Shown piece after piece: positions 9,206 through 19,000 of a stretch of DNA of 53,026 nucleotides (position 1 is its first letter; the number at the start of each line of letters is the position of its first letter). The position numbers and the translations under genes were made by a program. The notes beneath the pieces are model-generated. The model was not told the DNA's origin. It worked only from the letters and a program-made list of their open reading frames with translations, and did not search any database. The stretch spans positions 1-53,026 of the forward strand of contig CAUGGC010000015.1 in assembly GCA_959599095.1 (NCBI GenBank). The letters run 5' to 3'. Source of the DNA: an uncultured Collinsella sp. Its GTDB lineage: Bacteria; Actinomycetota; Coriobacteriia; Coriobacteriales; Coriobacteriaceae.

Positions 9206-10038
9206 GATTCCGCTCCTTGCCTGCCCGTTGTCGCTCCTGCCTTGTAATTGTCCACAATGCGTTTAATCGTGCCATCTCGGTCCATGTCGAACAGCACCGT
9301 ATTGAGCTTTTTGACGTAGTCCCCCTCATAGCTGTTCTCAAACGCAACGCCCAGGTCAACTGTCATAACGTTGTCGGCAAACACGCGATAAACACTGGGA
9401 TACTGCGCGACGAGCCGGTCGAGCGATTGAACGTCCGCCATCCAACAGTCAACATAACCTTTGACCAGGGCAGCTTTGCAGAGTTCGGCAGAGCCATATG
9501 ATTTGACGTGCACATCCGGCGAGATACCCAGGTCCCCGGCAAGCAATCGGCGTTCACTCACCGAACCCGCAATCACCGCAACGGTCTTGCTTCCATCGAG
9601 AGACGTCAAACCCTTGATACCACTCGTTTTCTTGGCGGCGACCGAGACTGTCACGGTCAGATACGGCTCAGTCCAGTAATAAACGTCTTCGCGATAATTG
9701 GGCGAATAGTCGCACCACAGACAATCGATATCGCCATTTTTGAGCAGGCGATCGCGATCATTCCAAGATATGTCAACAAATTGCGGTTTGATTCCAGCAC
9801 GCTTGCAGGCCTCGCGGGCGATATCGATATCGATACCGGCGTAATCGCCTGTGGTATCGACATACACATAGGGGTCATTATCCGTAACGCCAATCTTGAG
9901 CACCGGGAGATCTTTATCGGCTTCATTCGAGGAGGAAGGACTGCGTCGAACGGTATACGTCAGGGCGCCCGCACAGACGGCAACAAAGAGTATGAGCACA
10001 AACGAGACGATAGCGCCTCGTTTAATACGTCTGGGCAC
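9202..10038 (-). CDS. Membrane-anchored family 3 solute-binding protein
   Basis: 278 residues. An N-terminal hydrophobic segment (about 8-28) acts as signal or membrane anchor. The Cys inside it is not in a good lipobox. The rest is a bilobed amino-acid-type binding protein: LKIGVTDNDPY at the start, GIDIDIAREACKRAG, DCLWCDYSPN, the hinge-side GSVSERRL, and DGTIKRIVDNY at the end. No ABC permease or ATPase is nearby. Instead it is translationally coupled to a diguanylate cyclase, which suggests a receptor rather than a transport role. RBS AAAGGAGG precedes the GTG start. Confidence 0.88.
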   Translation of the reverse strand: MPRRIKRGAIVSFVLILFVAVCAGALTYTVRRSPSSSNEADKDLPVLKIGVTDNDPYVYVDTTGDYAGIDIDIAREACKRAGIKPQFVDISWNDRDRLLKNGDIDCLWCDYSPNYREDVYYWTEPYLTVTVSVAAKKTSGIKGLTSLDGSKTVAVIAGSVSERRLLAGDLGISPDVHVKSYGSAELCKAALVKGYVDCWMADVQSLDRLVAQYPSVYRVFADNVMTVDLGVAFENSYEGDYVKKLNTVLFDMDRDGTIKRIVDNYKAGATTGRQGAES

Positions 10039-10103
10039 GTGCCTCCTTTCATCAAAACAGCAGCCGAATTTTCATTCTATTACCGGAGCCTGCGGCAGCA
10101 ACG

Positions 10104-10138
10104 AAAAAAAGCGCCTCGCCCAAGACGGGCAAGGCGCC
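10104..10138 (-). terminator. Terminator of purB
   Basis: GC-rich stem with GGCGCCTTGCCC pairing with GGGCGAGGCGC around a short loop. On the minus strand it is followed by seven T (A run at 10104-10110). It lies about 40 bases after the purB stop. Confidence 0.85.
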
Positions 10139-10179
10139 AATGGTTGAAATGTATCCGCAAGCGGTCGAATAAAGCCAGC

Positions 10180-11526
10180 CTACTCGAAGCTCAGCTGCTC
10201 CAGACGATCAAAGACCGTGTCGATACGGGTGAGGAAGTCCCACGGATCAAAGATCTCGTCGAGCTTCTCCTGGCTGACGGTGCAGCGCGGGTCGGCCTCG
10301 AGACGCTCCTTAAAGGTGGGGCCGGAGACACAATCCTGCACCTCGTGCCAGGTTGCCATGGCGTTCTCCTGCACAATGGCGTACGCGTCCTCGCGGGTGA
10401 TGCCCGTGTCGACGAGGGCCAGCAGCACCTTGGAGGAGAAGATGAGGCCGCGGGTCTTATTGAGGTTGGCCATCATGCGGGCAGGGTACAGCTGCAGGCC
10501 GTCGATAACGCGGATGAGGCACTGGAACATGTGGTCGAGGGCGATGAAGCTGTCGGCCTGGGCGACACGCTCGGCAGAGGAGTGCGAAATGTCACGCTCG
10601 TGCCACAGGGCGACGTTATCGAAGGCAACCTGGGCGTTGGACTTCACGACGCGCGACAGACCGCAGACCTTCTCCATGGTGATGGGGTTGCGCTTGTGCG
10701 GCATGGCGGAGCTGCCCTTTTGGCCCTTACGGAACGGCTCCTCGGCCTCGAGCGTATCGGTCTTCTGCAGATTGCGAACCTCGGTAGCGATGCGCTCGCA
10801 GGTGGCCGCGGTGGTGGCGAGAACGCCGGCGAGATAGGCGTGATGGTCGCGGCTGATAACCTGCGTGGACAGCGGGTCGTGAACCAGACCCAGGTGCTCG
10901 CAGACATACTCCTCGACAAACGGCTCGATGGAGCTGTACGTGCCAACAGCGCCCGAGATGGCACCGAAGGCAACGTTCTTGCGGGCGTCCTCAAGACGAT
11001 CCAGATCGCGCTTGAGTTCCCATGCCCAAGAGCCGAACTTCATACCGAAGGTCATCGGCTCGGCGTGGATGCCATGGGTGCGGCCGGCACAGAGCGTGTT
11101 GCGCTCCTCAAAGGCGCGACGCTTGCAAATCTCGCCGAGCTTCTTGACGTCCTCGATGATCAGGTCGCAGGCCTGGGTGAGCTGGTAGCACAGAGCCGTG
11201 TCGCCCAGATCGGAGCTGGTCATGCCATAGTGAACCCAGCGGCTGGGCTTGGGGTCGCCCTCGGGAACATCGGCGTCGATGTACTCCTTCATGTTGGTCA
11301 GGAAGGCGATGACGTCGTGGCGCGTGACCTCCTCGATCTCGTCGACCTTTGCCTTCTCAAAGTTGGCATGGTCGCGGATCCACTGGGCTTCGTCTTTGGA
11401 AATACCGATCTTGCCGAGCTCCGCCTGGGCCTCACAGGCCAGGACCTCGATCTCCTGCCAAATGGCGTATTTGTTCTCGAGGGAGAAGATGTGTCCCATC
11501 TCCGGGCGGGTATAGCGATCGATCAT
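10180..11526 (-). CDS. purB: Adenylosuccinate lyase
   Basis: 448 residues. The enzyme cleaves SAICAR to AICAR plus fumarate and adenylosuccinate to AMP plus fumarate, in cytoplasmic purine synthesis. The superfamily signature GSSAMPHKRNP is intact. HYGMTSSDLGDT, AGRTHGIHAEP and the Ser-containing flexible loop are present. The frame runs 14 codons further upstream, but AAGGAG lies six bases before the ATG at 11526, giving the usual start MIDRYTRPEM. It is a single-gene unit: the upstream region has a TACAAT -10 candidate at 11571-11576 (minus strand), and a strong terminator follows. Confidence 0.96.
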   Translation of the reverse strand: MIDRYTRPEMGHIFSLENKYAIWQEIEVLACEAQAELGKIGISKDEAQWIRDHANFEKAKVDEIEEVTRHDVIAFLTNMKEYIDADVPEGDPKPSRWVHYGMTSSDLGDTALCYQLTQACDLIIEDVKKLGEICKRRAFEERNTLCAGRTHGIHAEPMTFGMKFGSWAWELKRDLDRLEDARKNVAFGAISGAVGTYSSIEPFVEEYVCEHLGLVHDPLSTQVISRDHHAYLAGVLATTAATCERIATEVRNLQKTDTLEAEEPFRKGQKGSSAMPHKRNPITMEKVCGLSRVVKSNAQVAFDNVALWHERDISHSSAERVAQADSFIALDHMFQCLIRVIDGLQLYPARMMANLNKTRGLIFSSKVLLALVDTGITREDAYAIVQENAMATWHEVQDCVSGPTFKERLEADPRCTVSQEKLDEIFDPWDFLTRIDTVFDRLEQLSFE

Positions 11527-11629
11527 AGCGGCTCCTTTTTGGTTATTGGCACGTTGGTCGTAACCCAACCATTGTACCGTGCGCGCGTGCCAGTATGGGC
11601 AGCAGGCATTAACCTAACATTTTGGAATT

Positions 11630-11680
11630 GGAGCAAGCAACGGGACGTCTGCGTATTTGCTTTGCAAGTACGCACCGGCT
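11630..11680 (-). repeat. tRNA-Gly-like direct repeat, copy A
   Basis: 51-base unit sharing most positions with copy B at 11762-11812. On the minus strand it ends like the 3' part of the neighbouring tRNA-Gly (GTCCCGTTGC then a CTCC end). It contains a palindrome, GCGTATTTGC pairing with GCAAGTACGC. Confidence 0.65.
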
Positions 11681-11761
11681 GCGGTCGGCATGTCCCGGTC
11701 CGCGCACACGCACGGGCACAGCGGGTTGGACCCGACGTTCCCGAGGTCCCCCGTACTCGAT

Positions 11762-11812
11762 GGAGCGGGCAACGGGACATCCGCGTATTTGCTTCGCAAA
11801 TACGCACCGGCT
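11762..11812 (-). repeat. tRNA-Gly-like direct repeat, copy B
   Basis: Second copy of the 51-base unit. Its first 17 bases (GGAGCGGGCAACGGGAC) are identical to the start of the tRNA-Gly gene as read on the plus strand (11954-11970). The inner palindrome GCGTATTTGC/GCAAATACGC is perfect here. Confidence 0.7.
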
Positions 11813-11908
11813 TCAGGCGCCTGTCGGCGCCTTCGCCTGCTCGCTACAAACGCTTCGCGTTTGCTTAACGCTCGCACCCTGGCGGGTTCGAGTCCCGGCG
11901 CTTGGTAG

Positions 11909-11952
11909 TAAAAAGCACGGCAACGTAACGCTGCCGTGCTTGTGCTTTTTAC
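11909..11952 (-). terminator. Terminator of tRNA-Gly
   Basis: Stem AGCACGGCA/TGCCGTGCT around a short loop, followed on the minus strand by TTTTTACT. The outer flanks AGTAAAAAGCAC/GTGCTTTTTACT are also complementary, so an extended or alternative fold is possible. It lies immediately downstream of tRNA-Gly. Confidence 0.75.
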
Positions 11953-12027
11953 TGGAGCGGGCAACGGGACTCGAACCCGCGAGTGTCAGCTTGGGAAGCT
12001 GATGCCTTACCACTTGGCGATGCCCGC
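11953..12027 (-). tRNA. tRNA-Gly (anticodon CCC)
   Basis: Cloverleaf on the minus strand: acceptor GCGGGCA/TGCCCGC, anticodon stem TCAGC/GCTGA with loop TTCCCAA (anticodon CCC), T-arm GGGTTCGAGTCCC, discriminator T, and encoded CCA at 11953-11955. It reads GGG codons. Confidence 0.93.
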
Positions 12028-12040
12028 ATATGTGGGGGAT

Positions 12041-12070
12041 AGTATAACGCGGTTGTCTTGTTCGATACAA
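12041..12070 (-). promoter_or_regulatory. Promoter of tRNA-Gly
   Basis: Minus strand: TTGTAT (12065-12070), 18-base spacer, TATACT (12041-12046), about 13 bases before the tRNA 5' end. Confidence 0.5.
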
Positions 12071-12324
12071 GGGTGGCGATGCTTGTTTTAGCTGTGGAGA
12101 TTCGTTTGAAAATCGCGTCAATTGTGGAGACGAGGACCTTTGACCTCCTGTTCTCCTTATCTTCTACCTGCGCTTTTGCCTGATTGTTGTATTTGAGCTC
12201 AATTTGTCAGGAATTGGGCAAGCTTTTGGTCAGGCTCCGGTACTTACCCGCATGAACCTCGGGGGTAGCCTCATCCCACGCGTCGCAACCTCCCCATGCG
12301 GCGCACGAGGGATAAGGAGCAGCC
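12071..12324. other. Leader region of the thioester adhesin
   Basis: About 250 bases without a gene. I see a small GAGG...CCTC hairpin near 12130-12155 and a TTGAGCTCAA palindrome near 12190. A good RBS (AAGGAG, five bases before ATG) precedes the adhesin. No clear promoter or known riboswitch. Confidence 0.4.
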
Positions 12325-15300
12325 ATGTCCAACGCACCCACGCACTCTGTCCACAGCGCAATCGCAACAGGTCCGCTGCTCCTGCTCCTCTTCCTGCTGT
12401 TCGGCTGCCTGGCACCGGGAGCCGCATTTGCCGTCGATGGCTACGACCAGCTCGGCTTCCGCACTATTAGCGATGATTGTGGGCCCTTCTTCATCGGCAA
12501 GTATGAAGCTCAAGACGCCTCGATTGCCTACTGCATGAACCAGGAGCGCCCCGGCCCCACCAAGCCGGGCGGCCCATGGCTCAACTTTGATCAAGGCTGG
12601 GTGTGGCTCGACGACGAGTTCGCGGCAATCGTTTGTCACGGATATCCTACCGCCACGTCGTTTGGCGGTTACCATCTTTCACCCGATCGCGCCCGCGCCG
12701 CCACCCAGCTTGCCGTATGGATGCTCAACGGCACTACCCATGTCGACGGCACCTACTCCTACACGACCGCTCAGGGCAAAACCAAGAGTGGGCACTTTAC
12801 CGCCGACAATGAAGTCGTGGCGGCTGCGCGATGGCTCCACGACAGCGCAAAATCAGGAAGCATCAAAGCCGCTCCGCACCGCGCACGGCGCTATCTAGGA
12901 ACCGTATCGGGCGGCAGCAAACGTCAAGACATGCTCTATGTACTACCGGCGGTCTCTGTTTCCTTCCAAAAGCAGTCTGCAAACGCTGCCATTACCAGCG
13001 GAAACAATACTTATCAGTTTGATGGGGCAACATTCGATGTTTTTGAGAGCGCCAGCGGCGCGCGTGTCGGCACCGTCCAGATGGACAGCAACGGTCGAGC
13101 GCAGGCAATACTCCTACCCAACACGGCATACTACCTAGTTGAGACAACAGCGCCAGCTGGTTATATCCCCCGGCACGATCGCATTGCCTTTACCACGACG
13201 GATAACGGCGGATACGTCACCATTGATGAACAACCCGGCACCATTACCTTGCGCATTGTAAAGCTCGACGCCGCAACGAATGCAGGCCCCCAAGTTGGGG
13301 CTTCGCTCGCAGGAGCAGAATTCGTGTGCGTATCGCAATCAACCCCTGGATGGACACAAACTCTCAGGACCGATGAAAGCGGTCGAGCTACCCTCACCGA
13401 TGTCCCCCTGGGAACCTTTACCATCTATGAATCGAAGGCGCCCGAGGGCTATTTGCCCTCCGGTGACAGTTGGTCTTACACCGTTGGAGCCGACCAACTC
13501 GGCGATTCAGGCGTGGTCGAGATCGAATCTCGCGTTTCCGATACCCCCATTGCGTTTGACCTTGAGATTTCCAAATTCAAGGACTACGGCAAGAGCGATC
13601 AATCCGGCCTGGAGCAGCCGGCAGGAGATGTTGTCTTTGAGGTTGTCAGCAACAGCTCTCAGCAGGTTGTTGGCACACTGACTACAAACATCTATGGCTT
13701 TGCCTCCACCAAAGACCAGCCCGAAGCATGGTTCGGCACAGGCAAGCGACCAGCCGGTGTCCACGGAGCTGTCCCATACGACCGCGCCGGCTACACGGTT
13801 CGTGAGGTTCCGGAAACCGTCCCCGAGGGTTTTAAACGTGCGGGGGAATGGACCGTCGAGGCCAATCAGATTTCCGACGGCGCCGAGCTTCAATATATCG
13901 TGGACAACCACGCTCTGTCGACGCATCTCCAGATTGTAAAACGCGATGCCCAAACAGGCGCTTCTGTTCCCCTAGCCGGATTCACCTTCCAACTCCTCGA
14001 CAGCAATCACAAACCTGTCTCACAAACATGCTGGTATCCAGCACATAACGTAATGGACACCTTTACGACTGACGCGACCGGCACCGTCACACTGCCCGAA
14101 TCGCTCGTGCCGGGCACCTATTATGTACGCGAAACCTCGGCCAAAGAGCCCTATCTTGTCGGCGGAGAGATCGAGGTAAACATACCCGCCGATATAAACC
14201 TAACGCCCGTTGCAATCGTCTCGTATTATGACCACGCCGCGACCGGAAACATCAGGATCGTTAAAACCGATGCCGTAGACGGCAGCAGCCTCGCGGGCGC
14301 CATCTTTGAGATCCGTGCCTCAGGTGATATCGTGCGCCCCGACGGCAGCATTGCCGCGCTCGACGGTGAGACTGTCGCTACCGTAACGACGGATGAAACC
14401 GGAGAAGCACGCGCGGACGACCTCCCGCTGGGATCTGGCACCGCACGCTACGAGGTTGTCGAGACTCAAGCGCCGACCGGCTTCTTACTCGACCGGACGC
14501 ACCATATCGTCGACCTTACCTATGCCGACCAGAAAACACCCGTTGTGGAAGCACGGCTTAACGTATCCGACGATTACACCAAGGTTGATATCTCCAAGGT
14601 CGATGCAAGCGGAGAGCAGGAAGTGAAAGGCGCACAGCTCACCTTATATGGTCCCGATAAAACCGAAATAGACTCCTGGACCTCATCCGACAAGCCGCAC
14701 CGCATCGAACATCTTGCACCCGGCACCTACTCGTTGCGCGAAACGATGTCTCCGCGGACCTATGACCTTGCCGAGGAGATAACGTTTGAGATAAAGGATA
14801 CGGGAGAAGTCCAATCCGTCGCGATGAAGGATGCGCCCATCGAGATCAAAGGACAGGTCGACAAGCGTCAGGAACTTGTCCAACCTATCGGGAAGGGTCT
14901 GTTGGCTAACGGCGATGGAAAAAACCGCGCCGCGATGCAAACCAATACGGATGGGCTTTTCTCCTATACCATCGATGCTCGAAACGATTCCGCTACTTGG
15001 GTTGATGAGTTTACGATCACCGATGATCTTGAGTGCGCCAGAGACGGCACGGCGAGATTCGTCTCAATCGAAACCCCCGTCGCCATCGGCGACCTCAACG
15101 GTCTGTGCAACGTGTGGTATCGCACGACGCCGTTGGACTCGACAGACGTCGATGAGCCGGCAAACGCGACGCTTGACGATGGGCACGAAAATCCTTGGCT
15201 TGAGTCCGACGAAGTAAAAGAGAGTCTGGGTGAGGATTGCCGCCTCGTCGATTACGACGGCTGGCGCCTCTGGAAGGCGGATGTCTCGACCACGGAATCC

Positions 15301-15756
15301 GCCACACTCGAGGCGAAAGAACTCGACCTTGCATCCAATACCGTCGTGACGGGCATTCGCATTGAATACGGTGCAGTAGCCGCCGACTTTACGACTCGAA
15401 GCGATGCGGATTCTTGGACCCGTGATGATCTCAAAGATGAGCACGACGACCTTGACGATGCCAAAGCAATCCTTGGCACAGATGCTCGGGGCGCAGTCGT
15501 GCACATGCAGGCAACGTCGGCTTATACACCCCAAACTGCACTCACCAACAGCGCACGCGTCGATCTTTGCCGCAACGGCGGCGGCGATAAACTTGAGTCA
15601 CATGACGAGGACCGTGTCATTCAACGCTGTACCCTACCGCAGGACCTACCGGCAACAGGATCAGCTCCCATCGCCGCTTGCATCACCGCGCTCCTGACCT
15701 CGGGTGCCGCAGCCCTATGGTTCGCTCGCCTTAGGTCAATCCCAAAGAAGCGCTAG
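12325..15756 (+). CDS. Cell-wall-anchored adhesin with thioester and Cna_B/SpaA-type domains
   Basis: 1143 residues with a signal peptide (hydrophobic 16-35). The N-terminal domain carries AYCMN with Cys70 and TQLAVW with Gln128. These match the paired motifs of thioester adhesion domains, where Cys and Gln form an internal bond that can react with host surfaces. About six SpaA/Cna_B-type repeats follow, each ending in a conserved Glu motif (YYLVETTAPAGY, FTIYESKAPEGY, YTVREVPE, YYVRETS, YEVVETQAPTGF, YSLRETMSP). The segment at about 850-1090 is unlike these. The C-terminus has the sortase signal LPATG, a hydrophobic helix and basic residues. No sortase is adjacent, so it is probably anchored by a housekeeping enzyme. 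Monocistronic, with a bidirectional terminator downstream. Confidence 0.9.
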   Translation: MSNAPTHSVHSAIATGPLLLLLFLLFGCLAPGAAFAVDGYDQLGFRTISDDCGPFFIGKYEAQDASIAYCMNQERPGPTKPGGPWLNFDQGWVWLDDEFAAIVCHGYPTATSFGGYHLSPDRARAATQLAVWMLNGTTHVDGTYSYTTAQGKTKSGHFTADNEVVAAARWLHDSAKSGSIKAAPHRARRYLGTVSGGSKRQDMLYVLPAVSVSFQKQSANAAITSGNNTYQFDGATFDVFESASGARVGTVQMDSNGRAQAILLPNTAYYLVETTAPAGYIPRHDRIAFTTTDNGGYVTIDEQPGTITLRIVKLDAATNAGPQVGASLAGAEFVCVSQSTPGWTQTLRTDESGRATLTDVPLGTFTIYESKAPEGYLPSGDSWSYTVGADQLGDSGVVEIESRVSDTPIAFDLEISKFKDYGKSDQSGLEQPAGDVVFEVVSNSSQQVVGTLTTNIYGFASTKDQPEAWFGTGKRPAGVHGAVPYDRAGYTVREVPETVPEGFKRAGEWTVEANQISDGAELQYIVDNHALSTHLQIVKRDAQTGASVPLAGFTFQLLDSNHKPVSQTCWYPAHNVMDTFTTDATGTVTLPESLVPGTYYVRETSAKEPYLVGGEIEVNIPADINLTPVAIVSYYDHAATGNIRIVKTDAVDGSSLAGAIFEIRASGDIVRPDGSIAALDGETVATVTTDETGEARADDLPLGSGTARYEVVETQAPTGFLLDRTHHIVDLTYADQKTPVVEARLNVSDDYTKVDISKVDASGEQEVKGAQLTLYGPDKTEIDSWTSSDKPHRIEHLAPGTYSLRETMSPRTYDLAEEITFEIKDTGEVQSVAMKDAPIEIKGQVDKRQELVQPIGKGLLANGDGKNRAAMQTNTDGLFSYTIDARNDSATWVDEFTITDDLECARDGTARFVSIETPVAIGDLNGLCNVWYRTTPLDSTDVDEPANATLDDGHENPWLESDEVKESLGEDCRLVDYDGWRLWKADVSTTESATLEAKELDLASNTVVTGIRIEYGAVAADFTTRSDADSWTRDDLKDEHDDLDDAKAILGTDARGAVVHMQATSAYTPQTALTNSARVDLCRNGGGDKLESHDEDRVIQRCTLPQDLPATGSAPIAACITALLTSGAAALWFARLRSIPKKR

Positions 15757-15763
15757 CGCGATG

Positions 15764-15802
15764 AAAAAGCGGGCGAGCCAGTCCCCCGGCTCGCCCGCTT
15801 TC
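15764..15802. terminator. Bidirectional terminator between convergent genes
   Basis: Perfect 12-base stem (15768-15779 / 15788-15799) with an eight-base loop. It has a T run on the minus side (A 15764-15768) and a short TTTC on the plus side. It serves the adhesin (plus) and the small membrane protein (minus). Confidence 0.85.
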
Positions 15803-15822
15803 AATCATTTAAATCGCCGTAT

Positions 15823-16041
15823 CTACTCTGCAGACGAAGATCCACCATCAACGATTGCCTGCTCGGACTCAGGAATCCCATCGGCGCCCGTGCTCTGCTC
15901 TTGCTCCACCTCTTCGCTGATTGCGGAGGCGGGGGTCGAGCCCTTCGCGCCCACGATGTAGGCAGCTCCAAACCCTAACGCAATGGCGATCAAGGTCAAA
16001 ATCACGTAGACAGGCCAATGGCGCTTAATATACGAAAACAC
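15823..16041 (-). CDS. Small single-pass membrane protein, unknown
   Basis: 72 residues: a short basic N-terminus (MFSYIKRHW), one hydrophobic helix (about 11-31), then an acidic Ser/Glu-rich tail of about 40 residues, probably outside. No known family. GTG start with AAGGAG five bases upstream. It begins 21 bases after the M28-like gene, so the two are likely one operon and this may be an accessory of that protein. Confidence 0.7.
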   Translation of the reverse strand: MFSYIKRHWPVYVILTLIAIALGFGAAYIVGAKGSTPASAISEEVEQEQSTGADGIPESEQAIVDGGSSSAE

Positions 16042-16062
16042 GTTGACTCCTTAGAGCTCCGT

Positions 16063-19000
16063 CTACGAACGACGGATAACCTCGGTCACGACCTCGGATA
16101 CCGTGGCAATGTTCGTCGGGTTGACATTGTGGGGCAGGTCGTCCTCGGTACGAGCGCAAGCCAGACGCGTGCCGTCCACGCCCGCGATGGTGAGGGCTCG
16201 GCGGCTCGCCTCGAGCGCGGCGTAGGCATCGGTCTTGGCATAGGGCATCTCGAGCGCGCCACAATCGACATGGAACGACTTGCACACCTTGCTGACCAGG
16301 TTCATGATGCGGCGATCGCCCTTGAGCAGCTGCTGTTCGCCCTCAACCGTCACCACCGAAAGCCTACCGGCGCCGACGGATTCAAGATTGATGAAGAAGA
16401 CGCCGCGGAGCTTATCGCGATGCGAAGCCAAGAAGGCCTTCATACCGGCGCCATCACAATCCGAGGCGCCCGTTGCCACAAACCAGATATCGTGACCGAG
16501 CAGCTCATCGTCGCCCATAGAGGCGACAGCCGAGAGCATATCTTCGGAAGAAGCGCCGTCGGAAGACGTAGCGCCGCCCTTCCAGCCATCGTTATCGTCC
16601 TCGAAATTATCCCACGAACCGATGCCGCGACCGGACTTCTTGGCATCGTAATCGTCTTCGACGCCCAGCCAGTCACTCATGCTGTCCTGTTCGTTTTTCT
16701 TTTTACGACCGAACAGGCCGCCCAGGCCGCGCTTGCGAGACTTGGGTGCCGCCGGGGCGGGAGCCGAAATGGTCTCGATCGGCTGAGCGCCCGACGCAAC
16801 GGGCATAGGAGGCGCAACGGGTGCCGATGTGGGTTCGGGACCCTGGGCGGTAGCAAAGGGGTCGTTGACCTGTGCGGAGGGGTCGGGAAGGTCGAACAGC
16901 GATGTGCGAGACGCAACGTTTGCCTGCTTCATCGACGGTAGCGACGGATCGGGGACCGAAGCCAGCGGAGATGAGGAAGGTGCAGGCGACGGAGCCGACG
17001 CCGGATCGGGAACATTCATCTGCGGACGCGGTGATGCCTGGGAGGAAATCTGGGCCATAAGGGAATCGACCGTTTCGTCCTGGGTGGGAGCAACATCGGC
17101 AACCGTGGCACCGGAACCACTCGGGGCCGGCATGGTGAAAATCTGCGTGGAGTAAGGCCTCGACTCATCTGTCTCGGAAGCCTCGGAAACCGCAGGCACT
17201 TCCTCCTGCTCGACCTCGGCCGAATCATCTTGCTCGGCTGCCGCGTATTGCTCTTCGTCAGGGTTGGCCTCGACGGCCTCGTCCTCGGCGGCATCTTGGA
17301 TTTCGGCAGCATCAATAGGCTCGTCATCGTCTGCCGCGTCGCCCTGCTCATCGGAAACAGGAAGGGGCTCGGCAATCGCGGTGCCTTGCTTTTCAAACGT
17401 TATCGTGGAATCGAACTGCGCGGCATCAAACGACATGGTGCTATCGACGTGCTGCTGAGCCTCGAAAGACGTCGTCGCCTCAACAACATCCGTGGACGCC
17501 GGTTGCTGGGACTCAAAGGAGGTTGTAGCTTCGGCGGCGTCGAGGGGCGCGGACTGCATAGCCTCGTTCTGCTCGAACTCCTGCGCTGCGCGCTCGCGTG
17601 CCGCCTCGGCTGCCTGCTGCTGAGCGATAGCCTCCTGCTCGGCGGCCTCGCGTGCGGCAGCGCGCTTCTCCTCGAAATCGTCGACAAATTTCTTGCCCTT
17701 TGCAAGCGCACCCTTAAAGAAGTTGGAAGCACTGGCGCCAATCGAAGAGAACGCGGATGCAATATCGGCATGGGGCGTTGCCGCGGGAATCTCGGCCGAG
17801 AAATCAGTATCGCTCTCGTAAGACACGCGCCTCGGCTGTTCAACGTAATCGTCGTCAGACTCGTCCGCAACGTCTTGCGCCGGCGCGGCGGGAGCTAAAA
17901 TGTCCAGTCCTGCCGCGGGATCGATCGCGGACACCGCCTCGGGCTCGGCAACGGCAGCGGTAACCGCGGCAGACTCATCATCCACAGTGACAACGGGCGC
18001 AGGTGCAGTCACGACGGGGGCAGGCTCGGGCTCAAACGTCGGCTCCTCGCCTTCCTCGTAATCGAGCGTGCAGGACTCGGGAAGCATTCCGAGCGCACGG
18101 ATGGCATCCGAACCAAAGCGGATGTTGCCGGCGGCATTGCGATAGAGTTTGGGCTCGGGCTCGGCCGCGACAGGCTCCTCCGCCGGCTCGGCAGCGGGAA
18201 CCTCGTCATTGAACTCTTCGGCCTGGACAGCCTGATTCTGATCCTCGGGCACGATGGCGCCAATCAGCGTCTCGTCGGCAGACGCACCCTCAAAGCCCTC
18301 GATCTGCTCGTCGAAAGCCTCGCCCTGTTCGGGCTCGGTCTGAGCGTCGGGAGCAATCGGCTGGCCGAACTCGTCCTCGGCGTAGGTAGGCTCTTCATAC
18401 TCGATGGTGTTGCCGTAGTCGTTTTGCTGTTGGGCCGCGGCATACTCCGCTGCTGCGCGCGCCATCTCCTCGGCACGACGCTTCTGCTCCCCAAAATAGG
18501 TATCGAACGGAACATCGTCGGGAAACTCGTTTTCGCCCTGGAAGGGAGCAACGTTGTCCATAACGCCGAGCATAGCGGCGACAGAAGACTTGTTGCACAC
18601 CGCGCCGGACGTATAGGGAAGAATGTAGCGGTTAGAAATGATGTTTGACGCGTTGGCGAGCGCAACGAGGGAAGCGAGGATCGCGACAATCCACAGCAGA
18701 ACCTTGAGCGCGCCGGGGAGCGGCAGGATACGCAAGATGGCAACGGCAGCAGGGGCAACCGTGGCAACGGGCAACAGCTTGGCGATGAGCGCACGATAAG
18801 AAGCATAGGGCTCGCGGGCGAGCAGCTCAGCACGGGGAGAGTCGTAGTGTGCGACAACGACCACCGGGCGGTTGCGCGGAGACGCGAGCGGGCCCGAGGC
18901 CTTGTGGTAGGCGATGACATTTTGGCTCACGCCCGTCTTGCCCAGGCGCGAAACCACGGGGTGGCCCGTGCGTTCGAGCACGTAAAGAACGGCGCCGGCA

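Larger units (their letters stand above)
11527..11908. other. Gene-free region upstream of purB with tRNA-like debris
   Basis: Contains the purB leader, then two 51-base direct repeats and several short hairpins. Fragments resemble tRNA 3' ends: TTCGAGTCCC at about 11887-11896 on the plus strand, and the acceptor/T-arm motif of tRNA-Gly on the minus strand. Short frames crossing it are not protein-like. Confidence 0.6.

Noticed and set aside
9508..11868. Long plus-strand open frame across the binding-protein and purB region
   Set aside because: It crosses two genes with firm family motifs on the minus strand and its product is not protein-like.
11622..11964. Short frames through the tRNA repeat region that give repeated peptides
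   Set aside because: Translations of tRNA 3'-end debris, a common artefact.
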